This document shows positions 51,301 through 57,412 of a DNA stretch of 64,000 nucleotides, piece after piece; positions within the stretch are counted from its first letter, which is position 1, and each line of letters starts with the position of its first letter. The notes beneath the pieces were generated by a model. It ran no database searches and was not told where the DNA came from. It worked only from the letters and a program-made list of their open reading frames with translations. Both the position numbers and the translations under genes were made by a program. The DNA is from Meghimatium bilineatum (taxonomy: Eukaryota > Mollusca > Gastropoda > Stylommatophora > Philomycidae): the NCBI GenBank assembly GCA_034231615.1, contig CM067319.1:4032501-4096500 (forward strand). The letters are read 5' to 3'.

Positions 51301-53439
51301 TGTCAAGAAACATGTCAAGAGATGTGTCAAGAAACATGTCAAGAGACGAGTCAAGAAACATGTCAAGATGTCAAAAAACATGTCAAGAAACGTGTCAAGA
51401 AACATGTCAAGAGAGAGAATAATTGAAGTAGAAAAAAGATATTGTCACACCTTGGAGATGTGATTGCCGTACCTGCTCAAGGTTACAATTGGTGTCATAT
51501 CTTGGACTTGTGATTACAAGTGATGTCATATCTTGAACTTGTGATTACAAGTGATGTCATATCTTGAACTTGTGATTACAAGTGATGTCATATCTTGGAC
51601 ATCAGATGGTAATATAAAATGTAGATATCAGATGGTAATACCATATGTGGTAACACATAATGACGCCCCTTTTTCATGACCTATATTAATTACCAAAGTT
51701 AATTTTACTACGTCTTTTAGTTGGCTGGATCCGGGGTCAAATGACATGAGGCTATGGACAGCTAGATCCACAACCAACCAATTTTAGATAAAATGCAGTC
51801 TTGGATTTTTCTTGAGACAAGAAATTTTAATGTATCCCCTTGCTTCCTACTTGAATTTACTTGGATTTGTCGTGGTGTTTTAGAGGCTGCATTTTGCTCT
51901 CACCACTTATGACTATGAGCGTAGTCATAGTCATAGAAAAGAGTCACCTCTTTTCTATGATAAATTTTGCCACTTATTAATTATCCTCTGTTATCTAGTT
52001 CTCGTGCTCTACGTAACTACCAACTCAGGAATGGTTGGTTAAGAATGTATTCCTCTCAGTGTTACACTCTCAGTGTTTCCCCCTAACCCTACAAAAAACC
52101 TCCACCCAACCCTACCTAACTTCTAACCCTGTCCAACCATCCATGAATGTTTAGAGAATGGTGTCAGTAATCCCATACCTGCAGCATGAGCTTATAGTGG
52201 CTCACACTCGCTAGATGCTGCCCATCGCTGAACACGTGGTATTTTAGTGGGATATCAGCGCCGTCTGATGTCATGCCCCGTCCTGGTAGGAAGCAACACA
52301 GGTTTGGTCCTCGACTTCTTATTCGTCCACAGAAATTGTGGTTTATATCGCAGCTGACATCTATATCTAGAGACTTTCCCACTATCCACCATCTGTGGAC
52401 ACGCCTGTTAGGGGTCAATAGCCCTCTACCCAGGAACACCCGCATGCGACGACACTGTATATTATCCCCACCCTATCTTTCAATTGTCATTCTTTACTTC
52501 GACCTTGAAAAATGTCTTACACATGCAATCCAACATACAAGTCTAGTCCACAGCTGTATTCTTGCCAAATAGGTTCAAACTCCCTCCTTTTCAATAGTAA
52601 ACCGCGGCTCTAGATAATACAGAAAATATGCTACTGTTTCGTATATGGACGAACTGAACCAGATCGTTGACAATATAATAACTATTGTTTGATGGGAAAA
52701 TAAGCCTTCCTGGTGGCTCATTTAATTATTCCCGTGTTTTCATTGGTCACTATGATTACAACTTTGTGCGACAACTAATGGAAATCAAGGAATAGTTAAA
52801 TGAGTCATTTCAGACAGCTTATTTTTCCAATAGTCAATAGGTATTATATTTCTGACGGTCACTGTCTGAAGGTCTTCCGGTGACTAAATACCTCATGCAA
52901 CAGCAAACCCCCTAATAGATGGCACACACCAGCATTTGAAAAGGTTTCCGTCTTGGGGAAGCCACACAACATTTCATCTATACAATTCAGATTTATGCGC
53001 TGCAGTATGAAGCTTCTTATCAAAGCATTGCATTCAGTGTCAGGGTAAATTGCGTCAGTGCACACTGCGTCAGAGCTGAACTGTTTTGGGTATGAAAGAA
53101 ATCTCTGTAGAAACCTTCTGATAGCATAAAAGTATATAAGAACTCAGCCGCTCGTAATCCTTGATGATCAAAACAAACATATTACTGTGAAAGATTCTTC
53201 CACTGACGCTCTCAAACAGACATTACTGTGAAAGTCTCTTCCACTGACACTCCCAAACAGACATTACTGTGAAAGACTCTTCCACTGACGCTCCCAAACA
53301 GACACATAAAATGATATACCTGTTCATTTGATACTCGTTCTAGCAGCTTTTCAATAAATCTATCAGGGGTTCTCACACGAGAAGTACTGAAGTCCACATT
53401 TGCTAAAAGCAGACAGGCGATGATCCATCTGGTACCCAT
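25977..53439 (-). CDS. Secreted alpha/alpha-toroid-like protein, gene copy B (complete, 13 exons)
   Basis: I assembled this gene by joining 13 minus-strand exons. All have GT-AG sites, phases agree throughout, and the total is 2169 nt (722 residues plus TAG). Residues 1-20 form a signal peptide. There is no later membrane segment, and several N-X-S/T sequons are present (NIT, NTS, NFT, NGT, NST, NGS), so the protein is probably secreted and glycosylated. The sequence is largely helical, with recurring D-(N)-V/F-(x)-A/S helix starts. It has a DFDDT motif at residues 300-304 and a QW-like stretch (WLRQH...EPW) in exon 12. DXDD(T) is the proton-donor motif of class II terpene cyclases. A toroid fold is my inference; catalysis is unproven. 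I do not recognise a named family. A paralogue (copy A) lies immediately downstream. Introns hold many minisatellites and one retrotransposon. Exon 2 is the least certain exon. Confidence 0.8.
26785..27770. repeat. 36-bp minisatellite in copy B intron 12
   Basis: About 27 units of ACACATGGACACAGATGGTC + TATTTGCTGCCTGCCC, plus a 12-bp ACACATGGACAC sub-array at 27715-27770. No stops arise in several frames, which gives spurious long ORFs on both strands. Confidence 0.95.
28452..28573 (-). CDS. Copy B exon 12
   Basis: 122 nt, residues 588-628, phase 1 in and 0 out. The acceptor is ATAATACAG|GAACCC and the donor TTTGAG|GTAATA. It encodes VTGCIKWLRQHTFDRKYEPW, which loosely resembles a QW repeat of terpenoid cyclases. 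Confidence 0.82.
28700..29250 (+). pseudogene. RT C-terminal fragment
   Basis: 28705-28810 is a 3'-UTR-like CAAT-tail sequence shared with 9280-9400. From 28850 a good RT segment follows: VNRFTYLGSTLSQNANVDDE, LKVYRAVVLPVLLYASETWT, NHFHTNCLRKVMNIRWQDKI, DRAGIPSIDTIL. It is then cut off by a 25-bp array. Confidence 0.8.
29252..29408. repeat. 25-bp minisatellite
   Basis: Six units of CTTATAACCAGGCAGTGAAG. Confidence 0.88.
29678..30042. repeat. 19-bp minisatellite
   Basis: About 19 units of GTATAGTTGTGTTAGGAAG in copy B intron 11. Confidence 0.93.
30500..30605 (-). CDS. Copy B exon 11
   Basis: 106 nt, residues 553-588 (last codon split, phase 1). The acceptor is TATTTGTAG|ATGAGA and the donor AAAAATG|GTATAT. 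It encodes DRMFTTSMAANALMSAWTYY, another D-x-x-x-T-x-x-A-x-x-L helix start that fits a repeated toroid hairpin. Confidence 0.8.
30610..31320 (-). pseudogene. RNase H domain fragment of a retrotransposon
   Basis: Broken minus-strand frames give TDGSAQNAV near 31290, then PIVILTDARSVLETLL, then ILQWILSSCGIAGNERADEM, then VIIFRLRTGHNRL. The order is that of a retroelement RNase H C-terminus, similar to 43892-44962 but from another element. It sits in copy B intron 10. Confidence 0.75.
31590..31835. repeat. 40-bp minisatellite
   Basis: About six units of GGTACCCTACTTCCTGGTAT + CTGGGTGAACTACGGGAACT. Confidence 0.88.
31920..32585. repeat. CAACAA / CATGGCTCCTACAACAAC array by the exon 10 donor
   Basis: Irregular units of ACACAATCATGGCTCCTAC with ACA-rich spacers, ending close to the exon 10 donor at 32612. 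Confidence 0.85.
32612..32764 (-). CDS. Copy B exon 10
   Basis: 153 nt, residues 502-552, phase 0/0. The acceptor is CCTGATCAG|ATCATG and the donor CCTTTG|GTGTGT. It encodes an acidic helix (LTDVVEGDMTKDILRLAN) followed by FVYFDDFLGNGDVTYNGRPL. Confidence 0.8.
33030..33890. repeat. (AGT)n / (GGT)n trinucleotide array
   Basis: Long AGT/GTA tract with GGT block at 33770-33870 and higher-order units with AAATGTTGTTTCAGTAG, in copy B intron 9. Poly-V, poly-L and poly-T frames here are artefacts. Confidence 0.95.
33943..34116 (-). CDS. Copy B exon 9
   Basis: 174 nt, residues 444-501, phase 0/0. The acceptor is TATTTCCCAG|CAAATC and the donor CTTAAG|GTAATC. It encodes RPDLALTYYPSRLEFYWF and ends in a basic stretch (ARRRGPLPLK). 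NTS and NFT are sequons. No copy A counterpart is in the window. Confidence 0.82.
34230..34880 (+). pseudogene. Highly decayed RT fragment
   Basis: Scattered plus-strand RT motifs (YGLNINIHT, ETWTLNKQFEERIEALRCGY) with many stops, in copy B intron 8. Confidence 0.55.
35060..35380 (-). pseudogene. RT 3'-end fragment
   Basis: The minus strand shows QARWTGHLVRMEESRLPKQ, YGALKAGFRKSGGQKMRFK and, after a frame change, SWESLAQDRTTWRYSLRMGA. This matches the tail of the finger-ending RT type. Confidence 0.7.
35769..35936 (-). CDS. Copy B exon 8
   Basis: 168 nt, residues 388-443, phase 0/0. The acceptor is CACTTCACAG|GTTCAA and the donor ATTGCG|GTAGGT. It encodes LRKEYYLGVAMPF and a D-V-T-V-S-A-N-V-I-Y-G helix start. 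It is the exon with most copies in the window: copy A at 4325-4492 and an inverted fragment at 2351-2464. Confidence 0.87.
35996..37480. repeat. 30-bp minisatellite in copy B intron 7
   Basis: About 50 units of GATAGTAGGACCATTTGTCC + TTCTACAAGA, some lacking AGT (27 bp). Unit lengths divisible by 3 keep several frames open, hence spurious ORFs of up to 514 codons. Confidence 0.95.
37621..37769 (-). CDS. Copy B exon 7
   Basis: 149 nt, residues 338-387, phase 1 in and 0 out. The acceptor is ATTAATTGCAG|TATTCG and the donor ACATGG|GTACTG. It encodes FDALKKYAYRPFSPD and YFHIRGYLDQAW. Four residues differ from copy A. The acceptor and first 10 exon bases are also part of a 40-bp tandem repeat. 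Confidence 0.85.
37770..38175. repeat. 40-bp array carrying the exon 7 acceptor (copy B)
   Basis: Unit 1 overlaps exon 7 (GCATCGAATACTGCAATTAA). After two diverged units, about seven GCATACGTTACTGCAACTAA units follow. On the minus strand each has AGTTGCAG followed by TAACG, an acceptor-like copy. Confidence 0.88.
38287..39413. repeat. 24-bp array carrying the exon 6 donor (copy B)
   Basis: About 45 units. On the minus strand almost every unit reads ATTACTTCAG|GTAAGTAC with C/G/T/A variation between. Two units at 39252-39285 lack the donor bases and shift the frame. Confidence 0.95.
39414..39562 (-). CDS. Copy B exon 6, with DFDDT motif
   Basis: 149 nt, residues 288-337, phase 2 in and phase 1 out. 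The start was chosen at GAGCCAG|GGACATG because only this acceptor completes the split lysine codon from exon 5. The more obvious TTCTTCAG 17 nt downstream breaks the frame. It encodes IPPDFDDTFVNLGLGSLL, which contains the D-x-D-D-T pattern. It ends in NIT-S at a perfect CAG|GTAAGT donor, and that donor is the founder of the adjacent 24-bp array. Confidence 0.85.
39563..40938. other. Copy B intron 5: GTT and ATGTGATGTCTT repeats, C-rich segment, no gene
   Basis: 39830-39900 is a GTTGTT/GCTGCT tract. 40030-40335 is an array of (T)ATGTGATGTCTT units. 40340-40720 carries C-tracts and a 70-codon minus-strand frame that I do not accept as an exon. Confidence 0.6.
40939..41048 (-). CDS. Copy B exon 5
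   Basis: 110 nt, residues 252-288 (the last codon is split, phase 2). The acceptor is AATATTGTAG|GAGATG and the donor ACAAAA|GTAAGT. It encodes an amphipathic helical stretch (ERILKALGLKQLAKYLK). It is nearly identical to copy A, with two substitutions. Confidence 0.85.
41100..42260. other. Copy B intron 4, left part; matches copy A
   Basis: 41880-42260 matches 10015-10330 of copy A (GAATTTAGAGG, TAAATGTAATTCG). An 18-bp GTACCAGGTTCTGTCAAT array lies at 41325-41405 and a TATTACCGTA array at 41745-41825. No gene. Confidence 0.55.
42280..42480. repeat. G-rich dispersed repeat
   Basis: GGGGAGGGGGAG ... GGGGGAGGAGGGGGGAGGGGG resembles, in reverse, the C-rich segments at 8290-8830 and 40340-40720. 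Confidence 0.4.
42772..42880 (+). repeat. SINE-like repeat with (GAA)n tail
   Basis: GTATCGCGGCAATACTGTAA ... CTCCGGACTACATTCTGCTA ... GAACGCAGAAGAAG. Same family as 13722-13865, in the opposite orientation. Confidence 0.7.
42881..43175 (+). pseudogene. RT C-terminal fragment
   Basis: PSVKRRKLTIFGPVCRYI, then RSRGGQRKHAQT and VDASNVVPMRP. It is related to the fragment at 60880-61460 (VKQRKLAWFRHV, RSRGGQIKAWTDDI). Confidence 0.6.
43205..43300 (+). repeat. tRNA-derived SINE-like head
   Basis: TAGTGGTTAAGACGTTTGC (A-box-like) and GTAGGTTCGAACCCCACTCG (B box) are spaced as in a tRNA. No full cloverleaf was established. Confidence 0.5.
43892..44962 (-). CDS. Retrotransposon RNase H domain (frame-shifted from RT)
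   Basis: 356 codons. After a basic linker, RNase H shows WIHVFTDGSSEG (first catalytic D), NYRAELQAILEA (E), IVFLCDCMSVL (D), and IPAHCGIAGNEGADRLA (H and D). These are the four usual RNase H positions. A cysteine-containing tail follows (TDQCPCQKGPQTPEHILQTC), typical of such elements. The frame ends at 43892, just before the (GAA)n tail. It is separated from the RT frame by one base-level shift near 44985. Confidence 0.88.
   Translation of the reverse strand: MHEKTKELTKNRLKRPSFNHLSKKLMKANKEVTSNNPDEWEQLEAYCNITNTSPIYTAKLTIPGIESKTMETPTALKAKTLDHLDTQYPTSQWIHVFTDGSSEGAVKKGGAGILILIPNTPKLELSIATGKLSTNYRAELQAILEASKALEERRLKGANIVFLCDCMSVLQTIQKEPKDLLTKTTVELLNQLSANNKVVLQWIPAHCGIAGNEGADRLAKAGAKKEQFHHRISLTEAKTLIKGIYKHTWSQRTGSNFPQDPILKLNRSQQTTIFRLRTGHCRLQAHLHKIKAAQTDQCPCQKGPQTPEHILQTCPLFDDVRTKIWPQETDLKVKLWGNREDLLLTTEFMEAAHLPV
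44982..47780 (-). CDS. Retrotransposon endonuclease-reverse transcriptase polyprotein
   Basis: 932 codons. Residues about 75-290 are an apurinic-like endonuclease: IKIMQWNSEG, IQETHLN, GDFNSHSPSWG, GGSDHKPV. A linker follows. From about 500 the RT domain shows KKKAPGPDGITNEML, YRPISLLSCLGKVMEK, GFRKHRC, FFDLTKAFDKVW, EGVPQGGILSPTLF, HADDLA (catalytic DD kept) and LGLKFDKRLTWGSHI. The frame ends at a TAG at 44982-44984 right after a run of A and T. The RNase H part continues in another frame 19 bases on, so this is one polyprotein broken by a single-base change. There is no separate ORF1 upstream; the 230-bp leader is non-coding as far as I can see. Confidence 0.9.
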   Translation of the reverse strand: MEMGHVRIIQLMIMLGFITRSGAAPVVHRQAGGAPDPQPRMGLPKATDDDSVYRGPRIKQSRATGQTNHDNKNTIKIMQWNSEGVAKKKLELQNFLQKQKIDVLCIQETHLNDSNRFSIRGFECFRLDRLGHKGGIITMVRNNIPTTEIARNPEDSEHLTIKLHTTPKPLIITNFYCPNNKKLHLRTIPLTSSNHIIVGDFNSHSPSWGYPTMDLRGEEIEDWMIENRLILINEHLSEPTFYSRRWKSQSTPDLAIATEDIQRVTERVVAQQLGGSDHKPVILTIKGNHKTEKQQHKIASWNYKKANWDTYQRLTEEKLLTHLTARNIRKDAKLITGIILEAANNSIPRGRRQNYKPFWNKKLQVMHDEASAARSKMETRPTETNIIEHNRLQAIFRREKLNSIRSSWKEKTATLNMEKDSTKMWKLIKCLNEENNPQSSIIIEDKGKSYTGTQAANILADSYAEESKIKITRTRTAEVRRETKNLVNKHQPCPGTMTSPFHKSELNMAIQNLKKKKAPGPDGITNEMLQHLGPVGRSRILDLFNESWAQGIFQEEWKEAEIIPIAKKGKPKINKTSYRPISLLSCLGKVMEKMVNNRLLNYLEENKLLDDCQSGFRKHRCTEDQTTYLAQEIEDAFQKKSKLLATFFDLTKAFDKVWKEGLLLKLAQKGIRGKMFQWIKSFLRGRHARVKLQGMKSKMVNITEGVPQGGILSPTLFIVFIDDLPKLFTPYVHRALHADDLAIWTQSEYIGVAKVRMQEAINKVEEWAKTWGVQINKSKTVTTLFTLSTKPENYTLTLDNTPLPKENTPVYLGLKFDKRLTWGSHIEETENKATRRLQIMKKLSGTDWGANIKTIRQVYVGHIRPTLEYGLTTYATAANTNLQKLDKIQNAGLRIITGGLRSTPITSMEATAGLQNLTDRRDEKITIMTEKF
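48223..48339 (-). CDS. Copy B exon 4
   Basis: 117 nt, residues 213-251, phase 0/0. The acceptor is TTTCTGCAG|GCAATG and the donor GTTATA|GTAAGT. It contains NTS and NES sequons and an aromatic segment (MSFWQQQFNESTQYWE). Copy A differs at 6 of 39 residues. Confidence 0.85.
48390..48890 (-). pseudogene. Decayed RT C-terminal fragment
   Basis: The minus strand shows MKSLRKAAAVTRRDRFRNEY, then IGILSCTDYIEREK, with later frame breaks (KPEEDNGKYG-like RGRQRKIWIENV). It lies just upstream of exon 4 in copy B intron 3. Confidence 0.65.
48930..49335 (-). pseudogene. RT 3' end with degenerate zinc-finger tail
   Basis: The minus strand shows RLPERLFYGELCEGKRSSGG, KSSLKHCSIDPSSWDITALD, TAGITKFE and then CMHYNRTFRARIGLIGHLRT before a stop. 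The second finger cysteine is a tyrosine here, whereas the copy at 22980-23090 keeps it. Confidence 0.75.
49340..50240. other. Copy B intron 3, SINE remnant, no gene
   Basis: 49580-49740 carries a CTT-tail family member (GCGTTCATTCTTAAATTCCT ... ATGTAGTCCATGGAATGAAA). 49800-50190 matches copy A 13910-14580. Confidence 0.5.
50255..50325 (+). repeat. tRNA-like segment, copy B counterpart of 14665
   Basis: GCGGAATGGTACAGTGACAT and CAGGTTCGAATCCCCGCC, with the same flanks as copy A. Confidence 0.5.
50647..50886 (-). CDS. Copy B exon 3
   Basis: 240 nt, residues 133-212, phase 0/0. The acceptor is TTTCTACAG|GTACAT and the donor ATAAAT|GTAAGT. It contains a helix-start pattern (FDNNVFVMSQVTSSLLEA) of the kind seen in alpha/alpha-toroid proteins. 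The last 49 residues are identical to copy A, while the first 31 differ at 11 positions. A 12-bp minisatellite directly abuts the acceptor. Confidence 0.85.
50887..51418. repeat. 12-bp minisatellite abutting exon 3 acceptor (copy B)
   Basis: About 43 units of ATGTCAAGAAAC. On the minus strand this is GTTTCTTGACAT, and the exon 3 acceptor CATGTTTCTACAG looks like the last unit with ACAG in place of TGA. Confidence 0.93.
51470..51605. repeat. 33-bp minisatellite
   Basis: About four units of GATGTCATATCTTGAACTTG + TGATTACAAGT. Confidence 0.82.
51640..52178. other. Intron 2 of copy B, no gene
   Basis: Unique-looking AT-rich sequence. The hexamer-like CCTAACCCTAC / CCAACCCTACC at 52080-52135 resembles short (CCTAA)-type repeats but is not an array. 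Confidence 0.45.
52179..52454 (-). CDS. Copy B exon 2: cysteine-bearing domain
   Basis: 276 nt, residues 41-132, phase 0 at both ends. The donor is strong (CTGCAG|GTATGGG). The acceptor (AATATACAG|TGT) has a poor pyrimidine tract, so the 5' edge is less certain; an in-frame stop about 20 nt further upstream bounds it. The exon has five cysteines (residues 41, 75, 82, 93, 94). Its end reads naturally into exon 3 (SHYKLMLQ then VHKDQPYK). No counterpart is visible between copy A exons 1 and 3. Confidence 0.6.
53320..53439 (-). CDS. Copy B exon 1: signal peptide
   Basis: 120 nt, residues 1-40, starting at ATG 53439. A basic start (MGTRW) and hydrophobic core (IIACLLLANV) form a signal peptide, followed by a charged helix (RTPDRFIEKLLERVS). 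The donor is AACAG|GTATAT and the exon ends in phase 0. Copy A has the same exon with 9 of 40 residues changed, mostly in the signal peptide. An acceptor-like ACAG|GAGACAAG lies 17 nt before the ATG, so a 5' untranslated exon or trans-spliced leader is likely. Confidence 0.8.
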
Positions 53440-53456
53440 ACTCGCTGACTTGTCTC

Positions 53457-56010
53457 CTGTACAATAATAATTTCAGTACAAACATTAGACATAGTAAATA
53501 TTGCTATATCTAATTTATTCAAGTTATACCCTCTCCATGCCGATAATGTTTGATAAAATCGCTGTTATTTCTTCCTCAATTTACTGTGTGCATGACGTTT
53601 GCCTGTTACCGGGACTCCTCGTCTTCTCTATTTGTTCTCAAACTTATGCTTGTTAGTCTTTGTTTCGTTTCGTCTTTGTCCCTTCAGTTTTTATATTATT
53701 ATTTATTATTCATGCCCTTCCGGAATTTGTTTTTATTTTGTATTGCCACGTGAACATATGTGAGATGTCGGTCTTTACTGGTCGTGTGTTATTTTGTATT
53801 CCTGATAAAGTCTTTTGGTCAAAAAGTCGATGTATGTTTGCTTTCATCTGTGTTTCACTGAATGTCTGACAATGTTTGTTTTCATTATTCGTCTGGTTAG
53901 CTTGATGTTACAAAGGTAACGGAACGAGGTCATGTCGTTGTTTACAGTTTCGCTGCGATATGTGCGCCTTTCCACACAAAAACTTATAGTTATAGCTAAC
54001 ACTAAATATAATTCTACAAACATACTTACGTTATGCAGAACAGTTATAACTAAATCTGTTTTTACCACCACACACTTACATTAGAACAACAGATAGAGAT
54101 AGTACTTAAGTTGTCACTCCTGAAGGCAGAAACTGAAATCTACACAGAATACAAGTAATGGCTAGCAGCAATGACAGATTTGTGAAGTAATGTTTTGTCA
54201 GAAAACCATGTTGTGTACGTGGCGGACACTGACGGATTCATTTCTGCGACACATGTAGGTGGTAACGTTGAGAGCCGCAGTTAAGGTAATGTTGGTGCAA
54301 TTCATAATTCTTACAGTGACGGCAATTGAACTATGTCCGTTTTAACGGCACCGAATCGCCTTGCAACAATCGCCAAGTAAACAGGTGTTCCAGATTTTAC
54401 CAAACACATCTCCCAAAAAAAAGTATTTTGCTTCCTACTTTAATGTATTTGTGCAATTCATGGGACAGATGTAAGGTAGAGCCCATGGGATTCATGGAAC
54501 AGAGCTTCTTCTTCTTCTTGTTCCCAGTTTAAAATACTTACACAGCACGACCGGTTTTCTAGAGAAATTTTGCTGTTTTTGAAAACTCCTCAAAACTCTG
54601 CTACAATTTCATATGTTTACACAGCAAGTGTGGCTTTGTACAATAAAAGCTGATGTATTTGAAAGCTCATTAAACAGATGCAAGGTAGGGTTGTTGCAAT
54701 TGATGGCACAGATGGGAGGTAGGGTTGTTGCAATTGATGGCACAGATGCAAGGTATGGTTGTTGCAATTGATGGCACAGATGCAAGGTATGGTTGTTGCA
54801 ATTGATGTCACAGATGCAAGGTAGGGTTATTGAAATTGATGGCACAGATGCAAGGTAGGGTTGCTGTAATTAATGGCACTGCAAGGTAGGGTTGCTGTAA
54901 TTAATGGCACAGATGCAAGGTAGAGTTGTTGCAATTGATGGCACAGATGCAAGGTAGGGTTGTTGCAATTGATGGCACAGATGCAAGGTAGGGTTGTTGT
55001 TATTAATGGCACAGATACAAGGTAGGGTTGTTGCAATTGATGGCACAGATGCAAGGTATGGTTGTTGTAATTGATGGCACAAATGCAAGGTGGGGTTGTT
55101 GTAATTAATGACACTGATGCAAGGTAGGGTTGTTGCAGTTCATGTTACAGACACAATATTGGGTTGCATCAAGACGAGTAAGAATTTAATGAAATGGTTG
55201 TGCCCGGAAATTGGGAGGGTCTTGGAAATTGATCCGCAAAGGACATCTGTGAGACAGATGTCTTTTCAACTTTACAAGACAACGACAGCCGTGAAAGCAA
55301 TGGGTAATAAGGGATATTTGTGTGATGACGTTTCTTTGTTGATGCGAACGATATTGATGAAATAATACCTTCACCTGTGAGCATAAAATTCTTAACAGCC
55401 CATAACACTCCTGATAAAAGCGTGGCTCCTTCGTTGAGTCTCAAAGTCATGTTGTCTCAACGTCATGTTGTCTCGAAGTCATGTTGTCTTGAAGTCATTT
55501 TGTTTCAAAGTCATTCTGTTTCGAAGGTACATAGTCTCGAGGTTGTGTTAAGGCGAGCATGTGGATGCACGTTTAGCCGCACAATGGAGGCAATCCAGTG
55601 CTGCAGTATCCCATGATCTTCACGCCCTGCCAGGATAACAGCATATATCTCTGGGTCAACTAGTTCATCACACTTCTGTCAGATTTGTTAGTCCTTCTGC
55701 AGTGTTGACACACCCAGCATTCCCTGTCACTTATGAGTCTGGTTCACAAGGACAATGTAGCAGTGTTCACTAGCCGGTATGTCTACTTTCTCTATGGATG
55801 TTCATGAAGCTTGTGGAAGTCGAGCTTCAACAAAATACAGGTCGCATACACTTCCACAAGAAGCAAGTCTCATCAGCCTCTACACGACGCAAGTCTCATC
55901 CGCTTCTACAAGAGACAAGTATCATGAGTTTCCACAAGAGACAAGTCTCATGAGTTTCCACAAGAGACAAGTCTCATCCGCTTCTCATCATCATCAGGTG
56001 TCATATTCTT
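53457..56010. other. 5' flank of copy B, arrays, no gene
   Basis: Counterpart of 19195-22300. Contains a 34-bp array of TTGCAATTGATGGCACAGATGC type (54665-55150), a 16-bp GTCATGTTGTCTC array (55440-55530) and a 26-bp ACAAGAGACAAGTCTCATGA array (55845-55985). Several open frames here are repeat by-products. Confidence 0.6.
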
Positions 56011-56104
56011 TCCAGAACGTAGGCTTCCCAATGGATCTCTTGAATACTCTGCTGGAGAAAGTTGTCCGCCTCTGTCAGTGACATGAGCAGACATTCTTGA
56101 ATGT

Positions 56105-56690
56105 CTTCTGTTCAACGCGTCTTGGTCGGCCTTTGCCCCTGTTGCCTTCTATCATCCCATCCAGAAATACTCTCCATGCCGTCGTGTCTCTTAATGTGAC
56201 CGAAAAAAACTAGCTTATTTCTTTAATGTAGTGTTCAAAAGCCAGCCTTCTTTGACTTTGCTTGTTCGTAACACCTCCTGGTTTGTTTTCCTTGCCGTCC
56301 ATCGTAGTCTTATAACTGTTCTACAGAATTTTAATTCAGATGATGTTATTCTCTTGGCCACTGTTTTATTTAGTGTCCATGCTTCACATCCACATGTCGC
56401 CACAGGAAAAACATATGTTTGTAGTAAACAAAACTTGGTTCTTATGTTAGTACCCTGCCATAGTTTTCTTATCTGTTTAAATTTTGACAACACCATTGCT
56501 ATTATTCTCTTAATCTCAGTTGTGCAGTCCCCCGCATTGTTTATATTAGTTCCTAAATAATCAAAATGTGTCACTTCTTCTGAATTGCAGTTTTCAATAT
56601 TAATTTTGGGTCTTGATTTAGTTTTGTCAGTTGCCATTATTTTTATTCACCATATCCATAGAAAATGTCTTGGCACTATACTTCAGTAGT
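56105..56690 (-). pseudogene. RT C-terminal fragment
   Basis: The minus strand shows VTHFDYLGTNINNAGDCTTE, IKRIIAMVLSKFKQIRKLW, YVFPVATCGCEAWTLNKTVA, LKFCRTVIRLRWTARKTNQE and VKEGWLLNTTLKK. Its EIKR-IAMVLSK block is the likely parent sequence of the 33-bp coding repeat at 16185-16515. Confidence 0.8.
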
Positions 56691-56784
56691 TTGCCATTGC
56701 TTTCAGGAGGAACATCCGATTTAAACTGACACCAAAGAAAAGACATATATTCTCACTCGCCATTTTGAACGGAAGTCTTAATCA

Positions 56785-57200
56785 GCTTCTGCAAGACATA
56801 AATCTCATGTGCTTCCACAAGTGACAAGTCTCAGTAGCTTCCACAAGTGACAAGTCTCATTAGCTTTCACAAGTGACAAGTCGCATTAGCTTCCACAAGT
56901 GACAAGTCTCATTAGCTTCCACAAGTGACAATTCTCATAAGCTTCTACAAATGACAAGACTCGTCACCTTCCGCGTGTACATGTCTCATAAACTTCTACA
57001 AGTGACAAGTCTCATACACATCTACAAGTGACAAGTCTCATACACATCTACAAGTGACAAGTCTCATACACATCTACAAGTGACAAGTCTCGTCATCTTC
57101 TACAAGTGACAAGTCACATAAACATCTACAACTGCCACGTCATGTCAGCTTCTACAATTGACAAGTCTCATACACATCAACAAGTGACAAGAGACTTCTG
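56785..57200. repeat. 27-bp minisatellite
   Basis: About 14 units of AGTGACAAGTCTCATTAGC + TTCCACAA, related to the 26-bp array at 55845. Confidence 0.85.
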
Positions 57201-57358
57201 ATTTCTAGAAGCTGAGGAGACTTGTCACTTACAAATGCTTATGCATCTATACGTGACAAGTCTCATGGACCACTGCTGAGACATATTCTTTATGCAGGTC
57301 AATCACCAATAAATGTTTGACTTTTTGCAATTACAGGATTAATTATCTGGAAACAAAC

Positions 57359-57359
<1 letters not shown>

Positions 57360-57409
<50 letters not shown>

Positions 57410-57412
57410 GTT
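57360..57412. repeat. (AT)n microsatellite
   Basis: About 25 AT dinucleotides. Confidence 0.95.

Noticed and set aside
52445..52475. Alternative gene start at ATG 52445 (first methionine of the exon 2 frame)
   Set aside because: No signal peptide follows this ATG. The frame fits better as an internal phase 0 exon after the signal-peptide exon.
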